From assembly GCA_018873245.2 (NCBI GenBank), contig JAEMBT020000008.1, positions 13,999,172-14,063,171 on the forward strand: 64,000 nt of DNA, in the 5' to 3' direction. The stretch's first letter is position 1, and every line of letters starts with the position of its first letter. Made by a program: the position numbers and the translations under genes. Source of the DNA: Archegozetes longisetosus (Eukaryota; Arthropoda; Arachnida; Sarcoptiformes; Trhypochthoniidae). Below the pieces are notes generated by a model. The model saw only the letters and a list, made by a program, of their open reading frames with translations. It searched no databases and was not told where the DNA came from. Positions 13,501 through 25,868 of this stretch are shown here, one piece after another.

Positions 13501-16500
13501 GTGCTATTGTTACCTACAGTCAATCTTCCTCTGATTCTAATGATCCTGACTGTTTCGATCAATTCTCACAGTGTGATCTTCAACTCAATTCTAACGGTTT
13601 CACTAATGTCTTGGGTGATGGTTCAGCCCAAGATGTCGGTAATAAAGAGGAATGTATGGAGTGTGTAGAGGAGATGTCTCTAATAGAAGAATCAGCTATT
13701 AATATAAATTACAAGAACTCATCTTTTATGAATCGAAGCAATCGTTATATGACTCCTCCAATGAAGAGCTCACCGATAAGTAACATCAATACAACTAATC
13801 TTGATTGTAATATATTTACTCAATTCATTCATAAATCTATTTGTTAAGATCAATTGAAACCTTTCGCTTAAAAGCTTGAATTTATTGCATATCTGTGTGA
13901 TAAGTTTAATCTTTTGTACAAATGCTTAATTTGATCGTTCACTATATTTGTTTGATATACTGTTATAATGTTATTGTGATTAATAATTATAATAATTATA
14001 ATATTTGTTCAAATGGATTGTCTAAGTTATATTATCTGATTGTTCCTCATGATTCAGTTAAGTCTATATTTCCAAGAAGCGAAAGGTTATTAAGTTAAGG
14101 GAATTAAAGTTAATTTTAATTCATTATTACAACAACTAATATTTATAATCGTTTTAGTGCCACAAAACAAGACGTCAACTAAAAGCATGGTTTCTTCAAC
14201 GCCTATTGTTCCGTTAAATCGTTTGTCAAACTTAGATCTTCAGAAAGAAAATACTGCTATTAAACCAATAGCTAATGATTCTTCGATGTCAATCTGTTTT
14301 GGTGACAGTCTGGATAACATATCTTGGGATCGATTAGACTTGGAAGTTAATAGAAATCATAATAAGTTATTTGAAGTTAAAGATTCGCCAACAACTGGAA
14401 GCAGATGTATGGCTCATTCCGAAAGCCCTGATTTGTTGGGAGATTTCGATTCTTTCAGCAGTAAATCAGGCCATTCGTCGAAGAGATCTTCTAGTCCAAA
14501 TGGAAGGGTGTGTGAAAGAGAGGCCAACAAACCATTAACGACTACTTCAAGTGTTTCTCTTTTCAATTCAGATGATAGTAATTTCATGTCAGATGACTCG
14601 TTGTTAAACTTGACCGAAGATAATACGCCGAGTCTCGAAACACTTGATTGTCCCGATAGTCCTTTATTGAAAAGAATCAAATTTAAAGAACTGAAAGTTG
14701 GCGATAAATTCGTTATTTCAATCGTCGACTCAACTAATCCTTTATTGATTGAAACTTTAATGAACAAATGGATTCTTAAAAAAGCGTTTTGTATTGATTT
14801 TATAGTTGAAGAAAAAGTCCAAAAACCAGTACAATTGATTGGATCGAAAATTAAACAATTGAAGAATACAACGAAAGAAATCAGTGGTCTTGATATGAAA
14901 TACAACAATAATATACTCACATGTCTTATAGTGTGTTTCGAAGGCGAAAACACTGTTTATTACGTCTCATCAAATGAAATCTTAAACAAAATTAAAGAAC
15001 AGTTAAAGTATAAAATAGAGAAAGACTCAAAAATAATTACATTTGACATTAAAATGTCGTACAAAATATTGAGACAATGTTTCGAAATAGATATGAAGAC
15101 TTTAAATTCGATCGATTGGTTTGATGTAAGTATAGCTCATTGGATGCTCGATCCAGAATCTGTTCGTCCCAATCAAATCTCTCAACTCATCAAAACACAT
15201 ATTGAACACTATTTCTATTTATCTAACTCTAAAACTGACTCCATCCAAGATCGTTGTTATTCTACTGGTTTGTTATTCCCTCTGATGAATACTTTGATGG
15301 ATAAATTGGATGATAAGAATCTGTTGGATGCCTACAAAAAAATTGAAATCCCTTCGAGATTTACGATTGCCAACATGGAATTGAATGGAATCGGTGTTGA
15401 TTATGATTATATGAATAAACAAATGAATTTATTGAGTGACGTCAAAAGGCAGTTAGAAGCGAAGGCATACTCGGCAGCCAACACCAAATTCAAACTTTCC
15501 AATCCGAAGGAAATCGCAAAAGTTCTATACCAAGACTTGAATCTACTTTCTAATTACTTCAAAGTTCAGAAAAAGCCTAGCAAATACTGTGGCAAACTTC
15601 GATTGGGTCAAAAACTACCCAAACATTTGAGTACTTCTAAGGCTGCCTTAGAGAGACTGAAGTCGTTGAGTGATAGTCCATTGCCTGGTATTATACTTGA
15701 CTGGCGTCGTGTTGATTATGCTCTAAAAAAGTCAATAAAACCAGTTGTGGATTACGTGCAGTATGATGAACAACTTGAAATGTATACAATTAGTAGTTTG
15801 TGCGACGAATGGTCATCGACGGGTCGCATATCAATGCATGAGCCCAACCTGATTGGCATCTGCAAAGATTTCTCTATACAACATACATCATTAGAAGATA
15901 GTCTGAGTTTACGACGTATTTTCATTCCACGGAACGGCTATAAACTCGTTTCTGCTGACTACTCTCAATTGGAGTTACGTATTTTGGCTCATCTTTCTAG
16001 AGACCACAAATTGAGTTCTATTCTCAATGAAGGCGGAGATGTCTTCAAAAATATAGCAGCGCTATGGAAATCAAAGTCAATTGAGGAAATAACCAACGAA
16101 GAAAGACAACAAGCGAAAGGAGTAATGCATTTATATGATCTGCACAAATCATAGTTATAATAAGAGAATAATTATTTGATCACACTTTTGGTTGTGTACG
16201 CCTTCAATAATTAATACACATCTTGTTATCTCAGATAATTTATTGTTGTTTTACTTTGGAATAAGTTCAACAACTTTCTGACACTATTGACAATTTAAGA
16301 TAACAAGACGTCTATTAATTTTGAACGTGCACATAATCAAAATCTGATTGAAGAACACATTCTTATTATACTATGATCCCTGTTTAAAATAACTAGAACA
16401 TTGAATTAATCTGAATTTTAGATTTGTTACGGTATGTTATATGGAAAGGGAGAAAAATCACTAGCAGAAGATCTTGACGTTAGCGAAGAAGAAGCAAAAC

Positions 16501-16949
16501 AATTTATGGATTCATTCATCAACAAGTATGAAGGAGTCAAACAATTCATTAATAACACTATCGATGAGTGTCGTGAACGAGAATTCGTCGAAACAATCAA
16601 CGGCAGAAGACGCTATTTGCCTCATATTAACAGTTCTAATCCAATGTTACGCTCAAAGGCTGAGAGACAAGCAGTCAATTCAACAATACAAGGAAGCGCT
16701 GCCGATTTAATCAAAACCGCAATGATTGCTGTTGACAAAGCGCTTATTAACTGTCCTGATATTGATTCCCGTATTGTTTTAGAAATGCACGACGAACTCA
16801 TGTATGAAGTGAATGATCGTTGTTCTCATCTATTCATTCCTTTGTTGCGCCAGTCTATGGAGAACTGCTCCAAAAACTTCACCGTCGAGTTACCGGTTAA
16901 GTTAAAAGTTGGACTCAGTTGGGGACTATTACAGGAAATTGTCGATTAG
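10578..16949 (+). CDS. POLQ: DNA polymerase theta (helicase + family A polymerase)
   Basis: Five coding exons: 10578-10844, 10991-11301, 11453-13842, 14158-16121, 16422-16949; 5460 nt, 1819 aa. Pol theta carries out microhomology-mediated end joining of double-strand breaks. N-terminal superfamily-2 helicase: PTSAGKS at about 111-117, DELH at 209-212, GMSATIPN, and MIGRAGRQG at about 469-477. C-terminal polymerase: an inactive exonuclease-like segment with the marker AHWMLDPES, ELNGIGVDY, motif A DYSQLELRI at about 1590, motif B QAKGICYGMLYG spanning the exon 4/5 junction, and motif C HDE at about 1767-1769. Exon 3 reads into an in-frame stop at 13845-13847; a GTTAAG donor at 13843 and a TTTTAG acceptor before 14158 join both halves in phase, so I call one gene. 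The middle region is short and the polymerase insertion loops are reduced compared with human (2590 aa). Poly(A) signal at about 17099-17104. Confidence 0.93.
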
Positions 16950-17365
16950 AATCAATTTTAGTTTTACATTAAGTTTTATTTATTTCATTAATTTCATATA
17001 ACTAGTATTTTTATATAGTTTAATATTTTATTTGTAATTTTAACTAAAAGTCTATGAACTTATGAAAACAATGAATTTAAAGTATCTTAATTTTCAAAAA
17101 TAAATGTTTAAAGATTTGATGATAACTCGAGTCAAAAATAATTTAAGACTAGTATTAATGAGCGGTCCAATTGACATTAAGTAAGTTTAAGAATGATTTT
17201 TCATATTATATTATTTAGAACGACTTCTTCATAAATGATAACTACATCAATATTAGGTTAAAATTCGTTTTAAACTAACATAATTCTCATTATAACCATT
17301 AGGACTGAAGAAGTCAATGAATTAAATAAGATTTAAAAAAATAGAAATTAAAATAATGGCATCTC
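16950..17365. other. Convergent gap between POLQ and ARMC gene
   Basis: 416 bp holding both 3' UTRs. AATAAA at 17099-17104 fits POLQ. Nothing else recognised. Confidence 0.6.
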
Positions 17366-18968
17366 TTATCTGACTTTCTTCAAAATTCTTTTTACTTGAT
17401 AGAGAACGTCTTCGTGTTCTACCGAATTTAATTTATTCAATTTTTCTAACAATCTTTCGGAAGATTCGAATCCATAAATTGCAGAGTAGAGGGTTTCAGG
17501 TGAGGATGCCTTGTATTCATGCGGCAAGTCCTTAGCTTTAATCTCTTTAAGACATGTTATCTCAATGACATTGGCCAAGAAATTAGTTAAACGTAATACT
17601 ATTTCCATATCGTAGTTGGGATCGAGTAAAGCAATTAAATTGTTTGGTGCCTAAATAACAAATCAGTTAAGATTTAAATGTAATTCAATTTCAAACTTAT
17701 AAATGATTCTCAGAAATATGATTAAAATAAAACTTACTTTAGCCGCCAATAGGTAAGGAACTATTTCTGAATTACAAGAGAAATTGACTAACAATTTAAC
17801 AGCTTGTAGTCTAACATTAGGGTTTGCGTGAGATAATAGGCTCATTGTTTTATTGATTCCCTCAATCATAGCTATTTGATTGAAGTCTTTAAGGGCCAAA
17901 TTGGCTAAAGCGACAAGTGTCCAATTGAGTTGCAAATCGTTTTCGCAAGATTTCAAGCGATTTATTAAAATTGGAATGCATTCCTGAAAAATGATTCAGT
18001 AATTAGTTATTAGAAAGGAATAAAAGTTTACATTATTTACATTAAGTAACTCTTGAGCTCTTTCGCCACTAGCTATATTGGCCACAGCATTTGTGGCAGC
18101 AATTTGAACACTTCTATCGCTATGGTTTAATAATTCATATAACATTAAAACACAACCCGAATCGCATATAGTATCCTTCATACAAAAAATCATTTTAATC
18201 TTAATATCACTTTTACTTTTCTATACATACGATGTTGACCGTAAATGCGGCACAATTGGCAATAACTGAAAGTGTCTTTACTATCAACTCTTCGTCTCTA
18301 CTCATCAACAAAATGGTCAGACTTTTGGCTTCTTGTTGTGAAATATTTGGATTACTTTTACCGAACAGTTTCTCCAGATTTCGTGAATGCATCGAAATCT
18401 CGGTTTCCGATGGATGACTCAAATGAATGGTTCGTTTGATTCCAATCGCACTCCGACTCGAACGTAAACCAGTGGAAACTTGATTCAAACTCTCTGTCGA
18501 ACGACTGATCGAGTGGGTGTCACGCGAAGGCCACTGAGTCGATAAGTAATCAGGACTTTGTGAACCAGAAGAATGCTTAGGAGTGTTTTGCAAGCTGTGA
18601 AACGGCAGTCGATTTTTATTATTAAACGAGAAGTGATTGGTATTCACTAAACGTATATTCAGTTCTCTGATCCTCTCCTGTATAGTCTTCGCCCACGGAC
18701 TCCATAGTTCTGGAGGAATATTCTTAAAAGCTCTGTCTCTGGTGCCGATGGGAAGCGTTAAATCGGTTTGGCTGGAGGCGTGACTTATTTTTGTGGAGAA
18801 ACTGTTCAAACTCTCAATTCTGGTGTCATTTGAATAACTGTTTCGTCGCTTTTTCTTCTTATTCTTAGTCCCGAAAACGTCCTTAAGAATAGTGATTCCA
18901 AAGTAGGCCACTCCTGCCACTAAAGCCCCACAAAGAGCTATCTTTCGCGCCGTTTCGTTCGAATCCAT
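17366..18968 (-). CDS. Membrane-anchored armadillo-repeat protein (ARMC10/ARMCX-like)
   Basis: Four minus-strand exons: 18231-18968, 18032-18175, 17738-17983, 17366-17650; 1413 nt, 470 aa, all junctions in phase 0. The N-terminus has a hydrophobic segment at about residues 11-30 (IALCGALVAGVAYFGITIL) followed at once by a basic stretch KNKKKKRR, the pattern of a signal-anchored, cytosol-facing outer mitochondrial membrane protein. Residues about 40-190 are Ser-rich and probably disordered. From about 195 onward come armadillo/HEAT-type helices, e.g. SVQIAATNAVANIASGE, LNWTLVALANLALKD, NVRLQAVKLLVNFSCN. This layout matches ARMC10 and the ARMCX group, which bind mitochondrial transport and dynamics machinery; that function is inferred from the family. 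The gene lies downstream of CAP-G on the same strand and converges with POLQ. The assignment to the class is good; exact orthology is not certain. Confidence 0.8.
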
Positions 18969-19882
18969 CCTTAATTTATATCTTTTTTGCGTTTTATTTA
19001 TTCTATTTTTGCGTCAATTGATTTCATTTTCTACTTTTGCACTTATTTTAAGTCATGTTTTCCTTCGATTTTTTTATCCCAACCTTTGGTTCACTTAAAA
19101 CTTTATTATAAAAACCCATTATTACTATTAAATCATTAGAATTGACCCAATTTTCGGTAGAATCGCATTTTTTGTAGTAAATGAATACAAAAATCAATAT
19201 AATGCAAACTTTTAGAACATGAACACAACTGTTTATCACAACTAGAGCTCAATACTTTATCTCCAATTAAGCCCTGCAATTGTTCATATCTTTTAAACAA
19301 TTCGATATCTTCAAACAGTCAAAGACAACAAAACTAGAGCCAATCTTTTGACTAATACGTGAATATGAAGTTTACAAATATCTTAATTGATTGAATTTAA
19401 GATTTGACAAAAGATGGAAATAATTAGCATTATACTTGAGTGAAATGATTAAAAATAATTTGAGCTCTAGCACTACAAAAAGCGCATGCTTTCCATTTAG
19501 ATAGTAATACAGTTAAACCCATTTAATTTCAACATTCAGTCAATCTCTTTTTAGTATTACACTCAGTAAACATTTAGATAACCCATGCTTATTTCTTCTT
19601 CCTTTTTAATAAACCATATAACTACCTCTTCGAGTTTTAGGCTCTAATTCATCTCTTATCTCATGATCTGATTTTCAGATCTGATTATCTATTCATCAGA
19701 TAAATGATCATTAAATTGATAAAATTCATTAACTGAAAGCATTTGAACATTATATTAACTATTTATTTGAGTTAAACAAGTCATTAAAATATATAAAATA
19801 CAAAATAAGTATAAAATGATGAATTAAATGCTGTACACAATTAAATAGTTGAAAAATTTATGTCAAAATCTATTTAAAAAAT
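18969..19882. other. Intergenic, ARMC gene promoter side and CAP-G 3' side
   Basis: 914 bp. A possible CAP-G poly(A) signal (AATAAA on the minus strand) is at about 19762-19767. No other gene or repeat recognised. Confidence 0.55.
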
Positions 19883-22800
19883 CTAATCAATTTCCATCGA
19901 TTGATCTCCACTTTGACTCGGAGTCTCATCCTTTACTTCAGAACTGATCACTGCTAGGCTTTGGTCACTTTGATCATTGAAAATAGCTATCGAATCATTT
20001 CTCATACTTTCACTCATATCTTCGTCTATGACAGGTGTAGAAACATCCTGTCTTTTCTGTCTCTTAACATCATCTATGTCACTATTAGATGAAGAGTTCT
20101 GTCGTTTTTTTGTGCATTTCTCTTCTTCATCACTCGATTCTTTGCTTCGAACTTCATTCTGATCGTCATTTTGGTCTTCATTTTCTTCTTCGCCGTCTAA
20201 TGGAGCAAAATCATCAGCGAAAGCCATGTCAGCCATGAGTTGTTGATTTCGATTCTCTATCTTCTCATTAATCACTGCTATCTTTTTGACAGCAGCTTTA
20301 GAATTTTTGAACTTGTCTTCAATTTGTTTCACAACTTGTTTGAAATGTTTCAAGTCTTTAGATTCAACTTCGATTAAGTTGAGTTGACTCAAAGCCGGCA
20401 ACAGATATTCTTCGGCAAACTTAATTTGTGACTCATCACAACTTATTATTTTATTAGATATTTGGATAACTAGTTTTGCGTGACTTTCCTCAACAATTAG
20501 ATTGAGAAAAAATTTTATCAAATTGTCTAAATTGATGTATTTAATAGAGTCCTTATAAACCGTTTCCAGAGTTATAATAAAGGCTTCTTCGAGAGCACTT
20601 TGGCCTACAATCACGCCCTGAGATTCAGCGAATGCGTAAATACGCAAAAAGTCACCAATGAATTGAAGTAAAGCTTGTTTTTCTTTAGAGTTATGCCAAA
20701 TAATTATCAATTTCGATAATAGTTGTGACGAATACATTCTGCAGAGTATCAACAATTTAGCGATTCCTTGAGCTGTTATGTGCTTTATTTCATCTGATTC
20801 TGAATCCAGTTGTGTGTCGAAAAATTGCTTCAATGAAGTGATGAAGTCTTCGTCGTTATCTTCAAAAACCGTTCGTTCGACTTCAACATCAATTGTTTTG
20901 TCATTTTCATCCTTTTTATCATTTTTGACACTTTTATCTTCAGGTCTTTCTTCAAATATGTTGATTCCATGTTCACACAATGAATCGAAAATGCTTTTGA
21001 GAGCAACCAATTTTATCGATTCCAAGTCTTTCAGGAAGACCTATAAAATATTAGGGTAAATTAAACTGAAAATACCAGTTAATATCAATTAACTTCAATC
21101 AAAAGGTGCAAATATTTTTTGAAATATTGTGGGCTTATTAAACAGACTAATCCCAGACATCTCGTGGCAACGATTCGCAATTTCACTTCTTCGCTCAAAA
21201 AACCAGGTAAACACTGAACATAAGAAAAAATTTTTAATATCTCTGATCAAACAAAAATTGAATCATAGATCAAAAATAATTGAGTAATGAGACACTGACC
21301 ACTTTCTCAATATGTGTTTGCATAACAACGTTGACTTCACTGAATTCTCCAAATTCAAGACATCCCGAAAATATGTGCAGACATCTCAGCAGAGGTTTTG
21401 GATGATCCTATTGATAAAGTTTGATTAATTACTCAGAAAAACAAATTTAATCTTATAGTCAATTACCAGAAATGATGGCAAACTTGCTTGAGACGATTGT
21501 GAGGATTGAGAGAAACCATTATTTGAAATCTTTTCTTTCTCAATAGAATCCATTTCTAACTGTAATCCATTTATGATTTCTTTGATATTCTCTGCGTCTG
21601 CAAACCTTTGTTCTGATTCACATTGGTTCAGCTTTTCTTTGTATTTTTCTAGTTCAATACTCAATTTTTCTCTCCTATCATCTAATTCTCTCAATTCATT
21701 AGAAGTCAAATCACTTTCTTCATTAGAAGATAGTATTGAAGCGAATATTTCGCTTATTATCTCAACAGTAAAGTCAAGATATGCTGATTTGTCAGGGAAT
21801 CCACTTTTAGCCAAACATTTCATAACAGGATTTATATAAGCATGGAATTTGTCTCCAATTTTCTTATTAATAAGTATAAACCTGAGTGTTTTAATCAGCA
21901 CTTTTCTGTAAAAATAAGAATTATTAGTTTAAGGAAATTAATAGCGCGTCAGTACAAAAATAAGACAAAATTTACAAATTCTTATTATAAATTATATGAC
22001 TTAAACATGAGATTTGATAGAATCTCAAATATTTGTCTATTTCCAAAATTAAATTTGTTTCATTGCCGATCGACGACTGTACCAACTTTTATCCTCGTCT
22101 TAAACGATTTCTGCACTCAATATAAAAATCTATGGAGTTTCGAAATTATTGGGTCAAAGTGTTTGTTTGAGAGATTTAAGTGCTCTGAAGCGAAGTTTGT
22201 GGGATGTTTCAGAAAAAAGGTGACTAAATAAGTTATTCGACACACAATAATTGGTACAGCCACCAATCAGAAAATGCTATCGATTTGAAATAAATTTCAT
22301 TTTAAAAATAGATCAGTCAGAAGATTCAGAGTTTGGTCTTTAAGTCATATTATCTCTAATAAAGTTAATTTTGAGATTTTGTCCTATTTTTCATTTAAAA
22401 CCTTTGTGCTTCGTCTCCAACTTCAAAAAGAAGAGAAATTCTCATAATTTGAGTGTAAATGAACTCGAAATCCATGGCATCCTCCAAATTGATTTCTTGA
22501 CTAATTACGTTTGTTATAAATCTTAGAAACAAATAAAATTACTATAAATATGATTGTGCTTAAAGGCATAGTTATTGAATGTAAATTAAGATTATATAAA
22601 CTTTCGATAAGCTCATGAAGACTATAATCTAATGGATTTTAAGCTCATAAGTAATCAGAGCAAAAGATATGCTATAGCGATCTAAATATTTAAGTTAAAA
22701 GTCTCTTACCATGAGTTTAAGTAAAGTTGTTAGAAAGTAGTGTAAAAGTGAATTGATTTTATTAAAATAGTGCTAAGAATGAGAAATACTGTATTTAACG

Positions 22801-24195
22801 TAAACTTAGACTTACTTTTCCAAATATGCACAAAAATAGGGTACATCAGGCAGTAACAAGTCTACCAAATCGCTATTAGTGACTGAATTATCTTCAGCTG
22901 TGCTCGTATTCTGATCTTCTGGAACATCTCCTGAAACATCTTCTGGAGCATCTTCTTGTTCTTTGGATTCCTGTTCTATCATTTGTGTACTTAGGCTCTC
23001 TATTTTATTAAGTCTACAAAACTCACACATATATCGCCATAAGAACACATTTTCTACATTGAGAGCAACTTTAAATATTCTTTCTTTATTCAAATATTTG
23101 TCACTAAAATCTTCTATTAATGCTTGAAATTTAGTTTTTGGGCTGTCTTTTGAGATTCTTTCTCTATTGAGTTGTTTGAAATATACGTCAAGCATCTGTT
23201 CAATCAAATCAAGATCTGTTTGAATGTCCAAAGCTATCAAAAGCTGAATGAGATCATTGTTGCACGACTTAACCCACGAAGGAATAAGTACTGTTTCGAC
23301 AACTTTTCTAACTATAGGACTTCTGTCCTTAAGACCATTCTTCAGAATGATTAACCTTTGCTCAATCGTAAAACACTTTATTTGTAATTTTTCAGCAATT
23401 TGTATGTAAGCTGTGGACAGATCGAAAATATTTTTGTTAATTATTACATGAAATACATTTTAAATCATATTTATTTAACATTCAAATTTCGAGATCTATT
23501 GATAAATCAAAACACATACCGGTTTTACGAATAAAATCTTTGATATCCCGTGTCGCATATATAAAATCAGGTAATGTTGTCTTTGAGGGAGCGATAATTT
23601 TAAGACAATTATGTCTAACTTCAGAGTCGGGATCATTCCTCAAATGAAACTGAATGGCAGTCATTACAACGTCATTTTGCGAATCAATGTCTTGAAACCG
23701 ATGTAAAGCGAGGAAAGCTGAAGCCCTAACCGAAGAGCTCTTATCAGCGCATCGGTTGATAAGACCATGTTTTATGGCTTTATAGATATCTTCGTTGACA
23801 TCATCCAATTCGTCAAATAATTTTCTGACGAAATTACACGAATTGATACGACATTCAACTTTGAAATGATATAAATAAGGTTTTATAACATCATTCAACA
23901 CCGTGTCAATTAGGGTTATATTTGACTCATTCTCAGGTGAATAATAGTTCTCTCCATTCGATGGCGAAAAAGTCAACAAATATTTAATTACCAAATCAAT
24001 TGAGTTATTAGTAAATGGAGAACGAGATTCACAGTTTAAAGTGAATTTGATATTTCTTATCAACTCTTCATAATATTTTGACAGAAATCGTACTGTGTTC
24101 GATGTCTTCTGCAATTTTATCAATTCTTTCACACATGTGTTGTGTTTGTGTACATTTTGTGAATTGTTGAATATTTTTCTCATTGTTTCCTCCAT
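19883..24195 (-). CDS. NCAPG: Condensin I subunit CAP-G
   Basis: Seven minus-strand exons: 23520-24195, 22816-23410, 22402-22521, 21467-21905, 21300-21407, 21094-21213, 19883-21040; 3216 nt, 1071 aa (human 1015). CAP-G is the HEAT-repeat subunit of condensin I; with CAP-H it binds DNA and compacts mitotic chromosomes. Conserved landmarks in order: RCADKSSSVRASAFLALHRFQD, SDSEVRHNCLKIIAPS-like text (here DPDSEVRHNCLKIIAPS), KDRSPIVRKVVE, WRYMCEFCRLNK, a coiled-coil segment at about 530-590 (ADAENIKEIINGLQLEMDSIEKEK region), RCLGLVCLISPQYF, SIKLVALKSIFDSL, and an acidic, Ser-rich tail (PLDGEEENEDQND). An acidic insertion lies at about residues 380-415 in exon 2. Exon 3 (120 nt) was placed by phase and by similarity around EDAMDFEFIYTQIM. 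Intron 6 uses a GTTAAT donor. No truncation seen. Confidence 0.93.
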
Positions 24196-24928
24196 CTCTT
24201 CTCAGTTCTTTTATATTAATATTAATTTAAAACATTTTCGAAAACAATGTTTGTTTATAAACAAATACATTATTCACTTTTTGCCGTTGTATTTCAATTC
24301 AAATATGAGCCACCTAGACCCTGACCCGACCTAACGTTAGGGGGGGTTTGTTCCTAGAATCACATAAATTTATAGCTTTAAGTCCTTGTGTTGTCTATCC
24401 CTTACCTATGGCTTATAACAGTTGTGCTTCAGATCTATTGAGAGCCCTCTTTGAATTGCATAAGGTTACAGTCTCGAAAACTAAAACTTTTTAACCTTTT
24501 AAAGACAGATGTTCCCAATCGGTAACAATAATTCCTTATTAAAAGGTTATAAATAAAAACAAATCAAAAGTTATTAATTTACTGATAGGTCACTGCAGTC
24601 CATACAATTTTAAAGTGTAGGTAATGTTAAACTATAAACAAAATTGGTCTAATACTATAAAATAGGTCTATATAAAGATAGCATGGGGTAAACCTGTTTC
24701 TCAATATGCATCTCATCAATTGATAGTCACTTGATTTTGAGCCATTATTTAGTTAATTTTGAATACTTTTATTAAAAATTTCAATCTATTTTCATAGATT
24801 CATTATGAAATATTACTTTTTAAAAATTAGTTTTGTCATTCAATGTCTTTAGTTAAAAATATTTTGTGCAATCTCTGAATAATTATTAACGACGTAACTA
24901 GTGTACGATTGTCTATTACACACAGTTT

Positions 24929-24952
24929 CTATTACACAAAGTTGTGCAATAG
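24929..24952. repeat. Hairpin upstream of the Fanzor gene
   Basis: CTATTACACAA / TTGTGCAATAG form an 11-bp stem with one A-C mismatch around a 2-nt loop. A related sequence with its own hairpin (TTTGTGC...GCACAAA) occurs at 57323-57343, so this may be a trace of a dispersed repeat. Confidence 0.45.
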
Positions 24953-25509
24953 TCGTGCAATCTAAGGCGGGAATACTGAAATGATGCGGTTTCTCACTTT
25001 CCTTAACCTATTTTTTAACGATGATCTTCTAGAAGGGACAGATTTCTTAGACTTAGTTATTTATTAGAAGTAATAAATGTCAAAAAGTTTCTGCATCTTT
25101 AAATATTTATAGCTATCTCGAAACTATAAACATTTCAAATACTTCCACTCGTATGAAGTATTTATTAATAACCTAAAGGAATAATGTTCTAAAGCTTTCT
25201 ATGGATTAATACTGTTAAATTAAAGCAATAAATACTTTAAATTAATGTGAAAAGTCCTTTAGATTTATTTTATTACTTTGTTTTTCTGTGATTTTCCAAC
25301 AAATTTAGATTTCCTGGGGTTTTCCAAGGAAATTTTTTTGGTTTTTCCAATGAAATTTATAGTTATTACTGACCATATTTCAACTAAGATAACCACATGT
25401 AGCACGTAAAATTCAAAATTTCGTCCAATTCTCAAAATTTAAGCAATATTATCGCCTTAGGGTCAACATAAAACTTAACAAATACATACACCCGACCCAA
25501 CAATTTTCC

Positions 25510-25516
25510 TATAAAA
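25510..25516 (+). promoter_or_regulatory. Possible TATA box for the Fanzor gene
   Basis: TATAAAA, 194 bp upstream of the Fanzor start codon. In sequence this AT-rich a TATA-like string has low weight. Confidence 0.3.
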
Positions 25517-25709
25517 AGTCATGATTTTCTTCATTTTCTTCACTCATTTCTTCTTTGAAGAAATCTGTAAAAGTATTTCTTACTTTGTACAGTGTTCGTA
25601 GTTAATAATAAAGTTATAATTTTCTGTTTGTAATACAAAGTTTTAAATGCTAAATAATCTTTTAGATTTCCAAAAGCTTATTTCTGTTAAAATTTAGCTT
25701 ATCAACAAA

Positions 25710-25835
25710 ATGTCAACGCCACCGCCAACACCACCACCAACGCCAACGCCAACACCACCACCAACGCCAACGCCAATACTGCCGACAGCAACAGCAGCAG
25801 TAGTAGCAACACCACCTGCAACAGCAACGGCAACA

Positions 25836-25868
<33 letters not shown>

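Larger units (their letters stand above)
24196..25709. other. Intergenic, left flank of the Fanzor gene
   Basis: 1.5 kb between the divergent CAP-G and Fanzor start codons. It holds the palindrome CCTAACGTTAGG at 24330-24341, a 24-nt hairpin at 24929-24952, three degenerate copies of TTTTCCAAnGAAATTT at about 25292-25358, and a TATA-like box at 25510-25516. No second transposon gene found. Confidence 0.6.

Noticed and set aside
14414..14953. 179-codon minus-strand frame inside POLQ
   Set aside because: Lies wholly within the POLQ exon on the opposite strand and shows no domain of its own.
10578..16949. Separate HELQ-type helicase and polymerase genes
   Set aside because: Helicase and polymerase lie in the right order and join in phase through a GT-AG intron, and the polymerase half carries Pol theta markers such as AHWMLDPES and ELNGIG; one POLQ gene is simpler.
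21842..22231. 129-codon plus-strand frame in the CAP-G region
   Set aside because: Overlaps a CAP-G exon and intron antisense; composition is AT-driven and no motif is seen.
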